From Gnetum montanum (Eukaryota > Streptophyta > Gnetopsida > Gnetales > Gnetaceae): DNA of 64,000 nt. The notes below the pieces were generated by a model. That model saw nothing but the letters and a program-made list of their open reading frames with translations, ran no database searches and was not told the origin of the DNA. Within the stretch, counting starts at the first letter, position 1. Every line of letters begins with the position of its first letter. Location of the stretch: positions 267,364 through 331,363 of the forward strand of contig MNCI01038234.1 of the NCBI GenBank assembly GCA_015680685.1, given 5' to 3'. Position numbers and translations under genes: made by a program. Positions 11,547 to 22,447 of this stretch are shown here, piece after piece.

Positions 11547-12403
11547 TGATCGGACACGATATCGCATGGGCAGTGATATTGTGTACGTGATATCGCAGCT
11601 CTCATGATATCACATCCCACGTGATATCGCGTACGCGATATTGTGTCGTCCGCTGTGATATCACATACACGATATCATGGTGCGCCGTAAAATCTATAAA
11701 TAATAGGCATCTCTCCCTTGTTTTTCATTCTAGGCTTATACCATAGGAAAACTCCAACAGTTTGATCTCTCCAAAGATAGAATATTTTCCATGTGCCCGC
11801 AATAGGAGCTCCAAAGTGAACAGATCTTTATTCGAGCAAACATTGTACCTAAACACAAGTTTGTGTATGGAAATAAAGACGAACTTCTTGGATAAACCTT
11901 TTAGTGCATGGAATAGGCTAATTAGGATTTTATTTATTGTTATTTACTACTTTCCATTTACATGCTTTATTAGTTATTAAATCTCTCTCAACCCTTCTCT
12001 CCTAGTTAAGTGCCTCAGTACATAGCCATGGTTGCATTGGTTCAATGTGTGAATGGTAAGTGGGAATGGATGCTGACACTAGGTTAACTCAGACTTAGTT
12101 AGTTAGTTTAAGTTAGTCCATTAGTTCTTCAACCCTTTACCTCACTAGCATAGAAGATAAAACAAAAAAGCAATAAAAATCATATACCTTGAACTTACTT
12201 AACCATACATTGTGACAACTACAAGTAAGTCTGCGGAGTTTGAGGTGTGTTCCATGAGGTGTGTAGGCACTTAGTTTGCGGAGTTTGATTAACCTTAAGT
12301 GTTCCATGAGGTGTGTAGGCACTTAGTCTATAGAGTTTGAGGAATCGCATGTGTTATGCTCATATTCGTATGGTTGAGTGTAGGGGTACCTCACCACTCA
12401 TCA
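11547..12403 (+). mobile_element. 5' LTR of A1
   Basis: 857 bp. Its U3 holds eight GATATC/GATATT motifs in about 130 bp (11555-11685), including an 18-bp perfect palindrome at 11624-11641. The TATA box CTATAAATA is at 11694-11702, followed by the shared GGCATCTCTCCC leader and the AGAGATAGAATATTTTCC-type block. Compared with the 3' LTR it lacks about 60 bp around 12020 and has a local duplication around TGCGGAGTTTGA (12230-12290). Confidence 0.88.
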
Positions 12404-12404
12404 T

Positions 12405-12422
12405 TGGTGCCATTGCTAGGGA
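12405..12422 (+). other. Primer-binding site of A1 (tRNA-Asp type)
   Basis: TGGTGCCATTGCTAGGGA begins one base after the LTR. The complement of the 3' end of plant tRNA-Asp(GUC) is TGGCGCCGTTGCCGGGGA. All the differences are C-to-T or G-to-A transitions, most at CpG sites, as expected from methylation decay. Confidence 0.8.
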
Positions 12423-12544
12423 CTAAGTGTTTGTGTGCTAAATAGAACATAGGATATTACTCACATCGTTGGGAGCTTAAACGAACCTTAGGGTTAATTA
12501 AATAGAAATTATATAACGGTTAATTAGCACATCGATAAGACATC

Positions 12545-15500
12545 ATGTCTTCTTCTTATTCTCAAAAGAGCACTTCACCTAGGGATAATACAAGAAATGA
12601 TTGGTAATCAAAAACACATAACCTAAATCAGCTGGTTCCTCAACAATATAGGTTGACATATACTCATCTCGATGAGTATATACCCAACTTTACTTTTATC
12701 CTCCATCAGAATGAATAGATGCATTAGAGAGATTTGCAAGGTAACATAGTGTTACCTCTGGATCGTGCAGTCCCCAACATGCTCCTCCATGCTTTGGCAC
12801 ATATTGGCATGACTCAACTTTATGCTAAATACATTATAGGAGATTTTGATAAAAGGGATTACTATCCTACAACCTTACAACATATGAGGGACTCAAGGTA
12901 GGAGAGCCAACATACACTGTTGAAGGGCAAAGAGGTCCAGCATGTCCTAAGCGAAACTGAAGATGGTGAACCACTTATAACTGGATCGTTATCAAAAGAC
13001 GTTTCCCCTTATAAAGAAAGTGAGGAGGTAGGGTATCAGAACCTCCACTTCATGATACATAACCCTAGTTCTAATCCCCGTGAACACCAACTGTTCACTG
13101 AGGGAACAACACATGACAACGACGGGCACTCAGATCATCATCACGATCGGGGTTGAAGCCACAGAAGAGAAGGAAAGAAACATCGTCATGGAGATGGTTC
13201 TCCTTCTTCTTCCCCTTCTTTACATCACTCACCCTCTCCTTCCACATCAGGGCACAATCATCAAGAGCATAACGGAGAGGATAACGGTAAAAGAAATGAG
13301 AGACCTCGAAAAGAGAGTCGAGAGTGAGGATAAGGGCATGAACGAAGGGAAAGTAGGGAACAACCTAGGCATCATAGATGTCATGAAAGAGATGATCATG
13401 ACGAGCCCCTACTTACAACCTAAAGAATGATAAATATAATGGAGGCAGTGAGAATCCCAACAAGGCATTTAAAAGATAGTCAGATCAAGAACTTAGACAT
13501 GAATGACATCCCACACTTTGAAGGGGGATACAACATGGATCTAAAAAATCATTTATAGGAATTCCATGATGCCTACGCATTGCAAAACATAGAAAAAAAG
13601 TGGCAGAAACTAAAGTTGTTTCCCAAGACATTCATCAAAGGAGCAGAGAGTTGGTACCGGTCCTTAGAACAAGAAACCATCAGGAGGTGGAGTACGATGT
13701 TAGAACTCTTCATCGATAAGTATCAAACATACTCCAGAGTGTCTAATTTGCGTAAGTAGATCCAAGGATGGAGGCAAGGTACTCATGAACCCTTGGATGC
13801 TACCATGGACCACTACTACACATTGTTACATCATTGCCCAGGCCATGGTTATGCACAACAGGATCAACTTCACCGTCTCGTAGATGGGCTAAGGTATGAA
13901 ACTAGGAGAACCATTGGGACTTATGCCCAAGGGAGACTATTAGAACTTAGATCCTATGAAATGAATTGCTTGTTGGAACAAGTAGCCAAAAAATAAGGGG
14001 AGCTATGAAAAAGGGAAAGTGGGGAAGAATATAACTGTGATCCCTCTCTTCAAAAGAAGGAAGTGAGATTTTGCGATGAAGAGGATGAGTCACCAATCGA
14101 AGAGTTAGTGAACAGAAAAATATTTTCACTTCAGAAGCTAACAATAGAAGTAGTAGCTAGGGTAGATGAAGTATGGAGCTCATTAGATAGTAAAATTGAA
14201 ATTGTTTTAAAGATTGTAGACGAGTCTAAGGAGGAATGAAGTAGTGACAAGAACAAGACAAATCAAAGAGATTCAGGCCCTACACGTGACAAGGGTAAGG
14301 GGAAAATAACTATCTACGATGAGGTTGTGGAATCAAACGTAGATGATGACGGTGGATGTGAGATCTACCATTATGACCATCCTAATGGATGTTTTCCAAT
14401 CATCTCACATCTACAAGAGTCTGGGGTGTATGCACTCAACCTAAGACTCAACAGATGATAGACACCCCAGAGGTTACCTTATCCCCAAGGTAACCTACGA
14501 TAGTTCCACCAACCGTTGACGTACTATCCAAGTGGAACTCCACCACAACTCATTGGACAACATCAGCAGTGGAAATACCTAATTCATGGGGGATGCCACT
14601 ATCGAAAAAACAGTACCCTTACTGACAGCCTGATCCATATGGATACTATGTGTAGCAGCCGATTTCTCCAAGTGACTTCTTCTCCTCTGAGAGACTCTCC
14701 ATACCCATACCATCCTCCTAATCTGTCCCCACCTCTTCCACCTGTAATTCCCATAACACCTCCTGCTCCAACAATGCAAGGTAAACTCCCCACTCAACCA
14801 TAGCAACACAATGCTATGAGAGCTGTAAACATTCAACTCGCTACTGTTTCTAACAACCGTAAAAAGAGAAGACCTTTCTTCAAAACCAAAAGCCTAGACA
14901 AGCTCTCACAACAACAAGCGGTTGAGTCTATGATCACTCCTTCAACACATAAGGCTTCGGAGCTTCCTTCAAGCCAAAATCAGAGCTCAATGCATACGGT
15001 TATGTTAACACATACCGTAACTGACTAGATCAAGGTAGGCTACCTTCCCAGGAAACTATCTGACCCTAGGAGTCCTTTAATCTGCCTCCAAGTCACCGAA
15101 AAGGAACCACATAGGACTCTTCTTAACTCAGGTTCTGGAGTCAACTTAATTTCATGAGAGATGCATCATGCCTGGAACCTACCCCAACTTAAGAAGAGTA
15201 ACATTCAACTATAGCTGGTAGGCCAATCCATCACCATTCCCTTGGGATTGGTGAAGGACATCATTACCACTGTGTGTGGTTGGTCCTACCCAGATGACTT
15301 CCTGGTGATACAAGTTAAGAACAATGAAGGGGAATTTCCAATTATAATGGGAAGGGCATGGATGAGTATAGTAGATGCATGCCTAGGAATTCATGATCTT
15401 TCCTTGGAAATTTCTAAGGTAAACATTTATGAAAAGATCGAGAAGAGAAAAGTTCCATGCATCACATACAGTGATTCATCTGGTGATGACATGGAGGAAT

Positions 15501-15643
15501 GCACAACATCTCCTCCATGCAACAGGTGTGCCCTTGAAACTGTGAGACAAAGATGCCTGTATGTGGCAACCACACAACTAGTAGTAGACACCCCATGGTT
15601 GATAGCTAGTCGAAAGAGCAACCGACAAATATGCATGGAATGA
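12545..15643 (+). pseudogene. gag-pro: Family A gag-protease polyprotein (A1)
   Basis: From the ATG at 12545 (MSSSYSQKS) to the stop at 15643 one frame of 1033 codons can be followed without a frameshift, broken only by nonsense codons. In order it holds an N-terminal region, a His/Ser/Arg/Glu-rich region (about 13125-13420), and a retrotransposon gag core with KWQKLKLFPKTF, WYRSL, YQTYSRV and EPLDATMDHYY (about 13580-13990). A zinc-knuckle-like CEIYHYDHPNGC (second Cys lost), a Pro-rich tail (14700-14800) and a retropepsin-like domain (15032-15440) follow. The protease active site reads LLNSGSG where D-S-G is expected, so the catalytic Asp has become Asn. The flap-distal GRAWMS..DACLGIHD stretch is clear. 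It is a decayed copy, not a working protein. Confidence 0.8.
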
Positions 15644-17787
15644 ACTAAGGAAACAAACCATGCCAACAACGAAGGAATAGATACATTGGAATATGAGTGT
15701 CGCCGACTTCCACCCCTTAATCTAAGAACATCAATTGTGAGAAGTTGGGCACTTCTTAAAAATTCAAATAGGTTCTCATTATTTTGGATATCTGCCTTTC
15801 CATTCTGTCATGGGGGATATGGCCACCTATGCTAATCATTTGGGGCCTTTAGTTCCTTTTAAGTTTTTGTTTTATACATTTTTCTTTTACACATTTTTTT
15901 TACACGTTTTTGTCTCACATATTTTTGTTTTACATGTTTTTGTTTTACAAATTTATTTAAATTTTCTTATTTTTGTTTTACAGCATCATTATACTTTTTC
16001 ATTTGTGTGTGTGTGTGTGATTCACCTTGTAAGTTTTTCACCCAGTAAGTGTTCTTCATGATGGTATGAACTATTTCCTATTGGTTTCTAATGTTTGGTT
16101 TTTACCTTTAAGTCATGATGTTGATACTAAGGTATGTTTCTTCTAATATGGTAGGCAATGAGTTCACTTCATCCATTCATCCACCAGTTTCTATGGTCTC
16201 TCTCAGCTTGGAAATCCACAGTCTCTTTCAATAATAAGAACCATTAATGAATCAGTGACTGGGCATTTCTCAAACTAAGGAAGGACTCAAGGATTGAAAA
16301 GGGTGTGACTTCAAGGGAACTTGATGCATTTGTGTTGGCCATTTTCTTGGGTTCTTGGATGTTTTCTCCATGAGTTTTCTTACCGTTTCGACATTACCCA
16401 ATCATCGGGAAGTTGAGCAAATAAAAATAACAAAGTCTTTGCATGGTGTGGTTCTCATGCATAAACACATAAAAAAAAGAAAAATAAGGAAAAAGAGGAA
16501 AAAAAGAAAAAAATAGAAAAAAAGAGAAAAGTGAGAATTCAAAGCACACCCCTTAGATGAAATAATTATTTGGGCTACAAGCACTGGTTATGGAACTAAA
16601 ATAAAAATGTTCCCTCTAACTAAGGCCTTTCTCGCTTCCCATTCTCTCCTCCTTATTCGTTGGAATGGTGGTGGCTCTTGGGTGAAGGCATTCTTGTTAC
16701 TTCAAGAGGATGGTTTGGCCAAATGCATTAATGCAAATTCACTGGTAGTGGTTTGTTTGAGGCTAGACTTGGAATGGGATCTACTAAGTCACATTAATCA
16801 TGAACTACATGAGGGGCTGTACACCAGCTTGTTCTTGAGACTCCATTCCATTCTCTTCTCTCCATCCTTCTCTACATTGTTCACCTCATTACCGGTTGTA
16901 TCATTAGTGTATATATTTTGGTTGATGCATTGTTTTCTTATTGGTAAATTCTTGCAGTTAAGACTTTAACTCTTATTCCAAATGATATTCCTAGAGCCTA
17001 CAGACTCTTTAAATGTGGGTTTGTTAGGGCATTAAGGGCATGAGCCTGCTTTGGGGAGGACCCACTGACATTCCTCTTTAGTGCACTAGTTAAATTCTTT
17101 TCCCTAACATTTTTTTGCAATCAATTTTATTTTGTTCATTTCCTTGACATCCATTTCTTTGACGTTATAGTTGTCCCTTTTTATCCATCTTTCTTATTTC
17201 TTTTCTTTTTCCATTCTATCTCTACCAGAGGTTTGCGATTATTCATGGGGGTACATGGCCCAATTTTTTTGATTTTCTCCTAACCCCTACACCTTCGGTA
17301 GTCACCAATATTATATCTCTAGATCCGTAACAGCCATACCACAACCGAGCCAACAAACCTTTCACCGAAGCAAGGTATCAACTACATTGAAATTCATTTA
17401 CCCTTGCTAATAAAAAAATTGTGTTGTGTGTGTAGATGGAAATCATGCAACAATGGATTGGATCTGGAAGGAACACTTGGAATAGAGCAGTGTTGGAAGC
17501 AGCTATGAAAGGAGCAAGATCGATGGTGCACTTACGGATGCACAATGAAAGGCACAATATTGGTGTTGGTAGCAGCAACACTTCTTTCTCTCTCTTTCTT
17601 AGCTACCAAATAAGGCTTTATGTCAATGTAATAAGGTGTTCACTCTTGTTGTCATGAACACCAGTTTTATCTTGTCTTCTAATGATGATCCATTCACATG
17701 TCATCCCATTAGTTTCATTTTGAGTCAATAATCCCATACCTTCTCGATATTATTGTAAGAAACTCGAGGATGAGTTTTCATTCAGTC
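15644..17787 (+). other. Non-coding 3' half of A1
   Basis: No frame is conserved with A0 or A2. A pyrimidine-rich tract with repeated TTTTTGTTTTACA units spans 15856-15985 and a purine tract spans 16471-16534. A2 has both in the same order at 25926-26050 and 26494-26550. TCATGGGGG, the polypurine-tract core, occurs at 15808, 17243 and 17786; only the last adjoins an LTR. The stem-loop at 17017-17075 lies here. ORF2, present in A0 and A2, is absent. Confidence 0.65.
17017..17075 (+). promoter_or_regulatory. Covarying stem-loop, A1 copy
   Basis: GGGTTTGTTAG (17017-17027) pairs with CTGACATTCCT (17065-17075): 9 of 11 positions pair, with two T-T mismatches in the middle. The loop is 37 nt, the same length as in A0 and A2, and contains GGCATTAAGGGC and TTTGGGGAGGACCCA. 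The stem bases differ almost completely from the other two copies, yet pairing is kept. Confidence 0.7.
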
Positions 17788-17796
17788 ATGGGGGTA
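17786..17796 (+). other. Polypurine tract of A1
   Basis: TCATGGGGGTA directly precedes the TGATGGGATG start of the 3' LTR. It follows an AACTCGAGGATGAGT block also seen before the A2 3' LTR. Confidence 0.8.
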
Positions 17797-18652
17797 TGAT
17801 GGGATGCGATATCTCATGGGCTGCGATATCATGTATGCGATATCATGGACATCGCGATATTGCATCCCACGTGATATCGCATCGTCCCCCGTGATATCGC
17901 GTATGTGATATCACAGTGCATCACAAAATCTATAAATAAGAGGCATCTCTCCCTTTTTTTCCATCCTAGGCTTAGACCATAGGGAAACTCTAGTAGTTTG
18001 ATTTCTCCAGAGATAGAATATTTTCCATGTGCCCGCAGTAGGAGCTCCAAAGTGAACGGATCTTTATTCGAGTAGACATTGTACCTAAACACAAGTTTGT
18101 GTACGACAATAAAGACAAACTTCTTGGATAAACCTTGCAGTGCATGGAATAGGCTAATTAGGATTTTATTTATTATTATTTACTACTTTCCATTTACATG
18201 CTTTATTAGTTATTAAATTTCTCTCAAACCTTCTCTTCTAGTTAACTGCCTCAGTATGACTACTTCGAGCATGTGCGTTACGCGTGGTAATCCCAGCAAC
18301 GACTAGCGTTTGGTAGCCATGGTTGCATTGGTTCAAGGTGTGAATGGTAAGTGGGAATAGATGTTGATGCTAGGTTAATTCAAACTTAGTTAGTTAGTTT
18401 AAGTTAGTCCATTAGTTCTTCAACCCGTCACCTCACTAGCATAGGAGATAAAATAGAAAAGCTATAAAACTCATATACCTTAGACTTAACCATACATCGT
18501 GACAATTACAAGTAAGGCTGGGAAGACAACGAATGATTAACCTTAAGTGTTCCATGAGGTTTGTAGGTACTTAGTCTATAGAGTTTGATCGGATCACGTG
18601 TGTTATGCTCGTATTCGTATGGTTGAGTGTAGGGGTACCTTGCCACTCATCA
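17797..18652 (+). mobile_element. 3' LTR of A1
   Basis: 856 bp, from TGATGGGATG to CACTCATCA. The U3 has seven GATATC/GATATT motifs (17804-17920), and the TATA box CTATAAATA lies at 17930-17938. A segment of about 60 bp near 18255-18315, including GGTAATCCCAGC, is absent from the 5' LTR but has counterparts in the A2 LTRs, so the 5' copy suffered a deletion. Confidence 0.88.
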
Positions 18653-18657
18653 ACAAC

Positions 18658-19271
18658 ACTTTTTGTAGGTACAAGAAATCAACATTCAAATCTTTTAATT
18701 CTAGAAGGATGCATAGGTATAGGTACTTGTGCCAATCCAAGGTCCAAGATGGACATAGCAAATATTATCTTTCATTAGCAAGGAAACTTGCAATCACATT
18801 GTATGATGCAACATTCATTCTGATTCTTGGATTCACTCTTGGGTCATTTCTCTTCATAGCTATTATAAACCTTGTAAAAAAAGATTATTATTATCCATGA
18901 TGTTTTGCTGTAAGATTTGGTTATAGCCTAAGTTGGTATACATCTTCATGACCATCCTGGTTCAGCAACTAATTCTCAAATAACTAATTAATTTGTTGGT
19001 TCTATAATAATCAACTGCATTACCTAAACTCTTAATAATCTTTCTACCTCCCTTAGAACATTGACTTTGGAAGTATACCTAATAGCACACTAGCGATAAA
19101 TGACATAAGACTATCTATCTGTAAAGGCTAGGCACCTAATATTAAGGTTCAAGATAACCAAAGTGGTTAGATTAAATTAGTAGGCATGGTTAATCAATCT
19201 AAGTTATGATCTTTAAAGGCATGGATTAAGATATCACCTAATTATTAGATACCCAAATGATTAATCTAACC
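18658..19271. other. Unassigned sequence after A1
   Basis: I see no repeat or domain. An open frame that starts inside the LTR and runs to 18900 has a hydrophobic C-terminal stretch but no homologue in the window, so I treat it as chance. Confidence 0.4.
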
Positions 19272-19826
19272 TCACCATTAAGTTCAAAAGATTGAAAAAT
19301 GTTTAAAATGGTTATTCATATGTTATATGTGGATACCATATAACTAGGTTATGCTAAATTGAGTCTTCAATGGTCTTAAGGCATAGTTTTGAGGCAAGGA
19401 GTAAAAAATAATTTTCAAAGCTTCGTGTGAAAGATATAACTTTGCCATTATGTTTGAAGGATTGAAATCCATTTGAAAAAACTCTTCATTTACTAAAAGA
19501 AAGCTTCCAGAATCAAAAGTTATGGCTTCTAAAGTCCAAAATATTGAGCATATAATTCAAAACTTCAAAAAGCTCAAAAATGTTAAAAATGACTATTCAT
19601 ATGTTAGATACAGACATCATATGCCCAAGTTATGCTAAATTGAGCCTTTGAGGATCTTAAGACATTGTTTTTAGGCAAGGAGTAAAAACTAATTTTTAGA
19701 GCACCATGGAGTAGATCTGACTATGCCATTACATTTAAAAGATGGAAATATGTTGCAAAAAACTCTTAATTCATCAAAAAAGGCTTTTGTAATTAAAAGT
19801 TATGACTTCTAAAGTATAAAAGTTTG
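19272..19826. repeat. Tandem duplication of a roughly 275-bp unit
   Basis: Two adjacent diverged copies (about 19272-19548 and 19550-19826) share GTTATTCATATGTTA/GACTATTCATATGTTA, TATGCTAAATTGAG, GGCAAGGAGTAAAAA, AAAAGTTATGGCTTCTAAAG and other blocks at a spacing of about 278 bp. No coding frame is preserved in either copy. A 5S-like fragment follows directly. Confidence 0.75.
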
Positions 19827-19840
19827 CACACAAAATTTGG

Positions 19841-19911
19841 GACTTCTCAAGAGCTTCTTGAGAGATCACCCACCCAAGTACTACTCTAGGATGAGCACAC
19901 TTAATTACAAC
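19841..19911 (-). pseudogene. 5S rRNA-derived fragment
   Basis: The plus strand reads GATCACCCACCCAAGTACTA, then CTCTAGGATGAGCACACTTAA. This matches the reverse complement of the 3' half of plant 5S rRNA (GGTCACCCATCCTAGTACTA, CTCTCGCCCAAGCACGCTTAA). A short internal duplication of CTTCT.GAGAG is present near 19845-19866. The 5' half of the gene is missing. It may be a stray 5S pseudogene or the 5S-like LTR domain of a Cassandra-type element. Confidence 0.6.
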
Positions 19912-20655
19912 ATTTTTATCTAGATTACTTCCAGCCTATCAATTTACTTTATTTTGCAAAATTTTCTACTTTTTTATATTTAAATTATTTTCATCCTAAA
20001 CATTGTATTTAAATTTCCTCATTGTGACATTTTTTAAGTCCTCATCAATTGATGAAAAATTTGAAATTTCCTATTAATTGATAGAAATTTCTCCATCTTT
20101 TAAAATAGCCAGAGGAGGTAGGATCTTGTGTTGCTAATAGTCACTGAATAGGGAAGGATCCTATGGCAGTGATAGTATCCATGATCACTAAAGGAGGTAA
20201 GATATTATTGCTTTGAAAATTACTAGAGGATGCAAGATTCTACAGTGGTGATAGTGCTTCTAGCCATCATAGAATGTTGAAATTTCTAGCAAGTTTTCTA
20301 GTGGATTTTAGTGGAAATGATGATAGTGGTAGTGACAATAGGTAGGAGAAGCAAAGGTAGGTAATAATGGTGGAGTATAGAGGTGCATGGTAGCAACAAT
20401 GCGTATAAGGATAATGTGGAGCAAAGTAGAGAAGTGGTTGTTAGTGGTAGTTACTAGAGTGATATAATAGTGAGAGGGTAGTGGGAGAAACCATGGTGGC
20501 ATAGAGTGATGAACAAGGATTTTGTTTTATGCATGGAAGAATAAGTATTTGGCTACTGTAGCTGAAGCATCAACATTAGCTTGGTCTTATATGGGCTTGC
20601 ATGATCCCTTGTGAGGCATTGTGGTCCTTCCATTTTTTTAATAATTAATTTTTTA
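19912..20655. other. Unassigned sequence with weak GAGGTAGGAT-type repeats
   Basis: Around 20110-20270 the pattern AGAGGAGGTAGGATCTTG...GTGATAGTG recurs about three times, strongly diverged. Nothing else is recognisable. Confidence 0.35.
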
Positions 20656-20690
20656 TATTATTATTATTATTATTATTATTATTGATTGTA
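20656..20690. repeat. (TTA)n microsatellite
   Basis: About eleven TTA/ATT triplets in a row. Confidence 0.9.
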
Positions 20691-20725
20691 AGTATAATAT
20701 TGCACATGTGTTAATAAAAACTAAC

Positions 20726-20812
20726 CTTCGAGGTTTAGTGATTAACTAAGCAAGGCTTAAGGGTTGGGTTTGTTAACTTAGAGGTCATGACTTTGATTCC
20801 AAGGCCTAATTG
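20726..20812 (+). repeat. Possible tRNA-derived SINE head
   Basis: GGTTTAGTGATTAACTA (20732-20748) resembles a Pol III A box, and GGTCATGACTTTGATTCC (20783-20800) resembles a B box at tRNA-like spacing. No poly(A) tail or target duplication was found, so the call is weak. Confidence 0.3.
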
Positions 20813-21775
20813 AGGCATTAAGTGTTTTTTCAACTTTTTATTATTATTTTATTCAATCCTACCTCAACCATTGACATGATGGTTTTGTAAAATTATTGGT
20901 AAGAGTTTGGCTTAGCTAAGGAGAGCTTTTAGGATTACTTTTTGATATTAAAATTTTAACTCTTTTTAAAGTTTATAATAATTAATTAATTATTTATTTT
21001 TAAAGCACACATGATGAGAAATTTGAATGGTGATATTTCCAAAATCATAAGTCTGATTTAGATGAAATTTGTATTGGTGGAATCATTTGGAGAAGTGTTA
21101 TGTGTTGGGCATGGTTTCTAGGTTCATAAACAAAGTTGGATTGTTAGGATTTAAAAGGACAAAAATAGCTTATTTTGTGGAATTGACATTACTAGGTTGA
21201 CGTATGGGCAACATTTTGACTTCTAGATGTCATAAATTTGATTATAAATGATATACCAAATCTTGATAAAAAATATAACATATGTATCTTATAATTTCTC
21301 AAATATGATGTAAGCTTATCATCTCATGTATACCTGAGTGAGATACTATGGAGCAAAGTAAGTTCATATTACTTGCCAAGTATTAGTTTCCCTATGGATC
21401 TCATTGTATTAATCATTATTGGTTAAGCAAGGATGAAAAAAAATTATGGCTAGGCTAACCTCATTAAACTTACCAACTTCTAGGTCTTTGGTAAGGATGA
21501 GTAATGCCAAGTTGCAAGGGTTAGGTATTTAGGAATAATAAGTTTCAAGTAAGACAAGGTCAACATAGCCTATAGTTATTAGCCTCCTAAGAATAACTTA
21601 ACTATAGTAAATCTTACAATATAATTTTAATCCACACTACAAGTACTCATTGACTATTTGCTAAGATTACAGGAGAAAACTACAAGAGTCTAGCTACACT
21701 ACTAATTGAATGGTGCCAAGTATGTAGTGGGTGCTTACATATTTTTTGATCTTAGGCTATAGATCATTAATGATT
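20813..21775. other. Unassigned AT-rich sequence
   Basis: I see no coding frame, repeat array or motif I can support. Confidence 0.45.
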
Positions 21776-21911
21776 ATGCATCAACACATCTAATATGCAT
21801 GTATAGGGATGCATCAATGTGTCTTCATCAATGTATATGCATCAACACATCTAAGATGCATTGATAGGAATGCGTGAACAAGGTTTCATTGATAGATATG
21901 CATCAACAAAG
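21776..21911. repeat. 61-bp tandem repeat, just over two copies
   Basis: ATGCATCAACACATCTAA starts at 21776 and 21837, and a partial third copy starts at 21898. The period is 61 bp. Confidence 0.8.
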
Positions 21912-22447
21912 TTATCCAACATATTGTGTTTTATTAGTAGTGAAGGTAAAATGATGACCTTCAAAGACATTTCAAGATGTAGTGTAATCTTTAAATACTG
22001 CCATTATTTTTCCTATTGGTCTCATCTTGTTAAGTCCCTTTTACAAATTAATGAAGTATAATCCTATGTTGAGAATGGTCTTGTAATTACTTCTAATATG
22101 AATGCCCTAACAAGGAAACAAAGAAGGTAATTATCTAAGAATATGATGTTAGATGATCTTGCTAAAATGATTAATTTTATTAGTTGTAATAAGGCCATTA
22201 GTACCTATAGTATAAGTAAAAATATCTCAAATTCTAGGATACACTCTAAGAAGAGCATAAATTAAGATCATATAGAGTTTGAGAACATCAAGATGTTAAA
22301 AGTTGAGCCTCTTGATCATTTTCTTGAAAGGCTCATATGTGTCATAGGAATCTAAAGTAGTAATATTGTAATAAATTTATGTAGTAAAAGATATCCAAAG
22401 TGATGATCATATTGTTCTTGGCAACCATTTTGGATGCGACCACCAAT
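21912..22447. other. Unassigned sequence
   Basis: Nothing recognisable. A 66-codon frame at 21861-22061 overlaps the 61-bp repeat and has no domain. Confidence 0.4.

Larger units (their letters stand above)
11547..18652 (+). mobile_element. Element A1: complete non-autonomous family A retrotransposon (gag-protease only)
   Basis: Two LTRs (11547-12403 and 17797-18652) start TGAT and end CACTCATCA. They enclose a tRNA-Asp primer-binding site, a gag-protease frame, about 2.1 kb of non-coding sequence and a polypurine tract. The flanks AAAAC (11542-11546) and ACAAC (18653-18657) form a probable 5-bp target duplication with one mismatch. I see no reverse transcriptase, RNase H or integrase, so it fits the terminal-repeat-with-gag class of plant elements. 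Unlike A0 and A2 it lacks ORF2. Confidence 0.88.

Noticed and set aside
16607-16969. 120-codon open frame in A1 with hydrophobic stretches
   Set aside because: The aligned regions of A0 and A2 have no open frame, so it is not a conserved gene.
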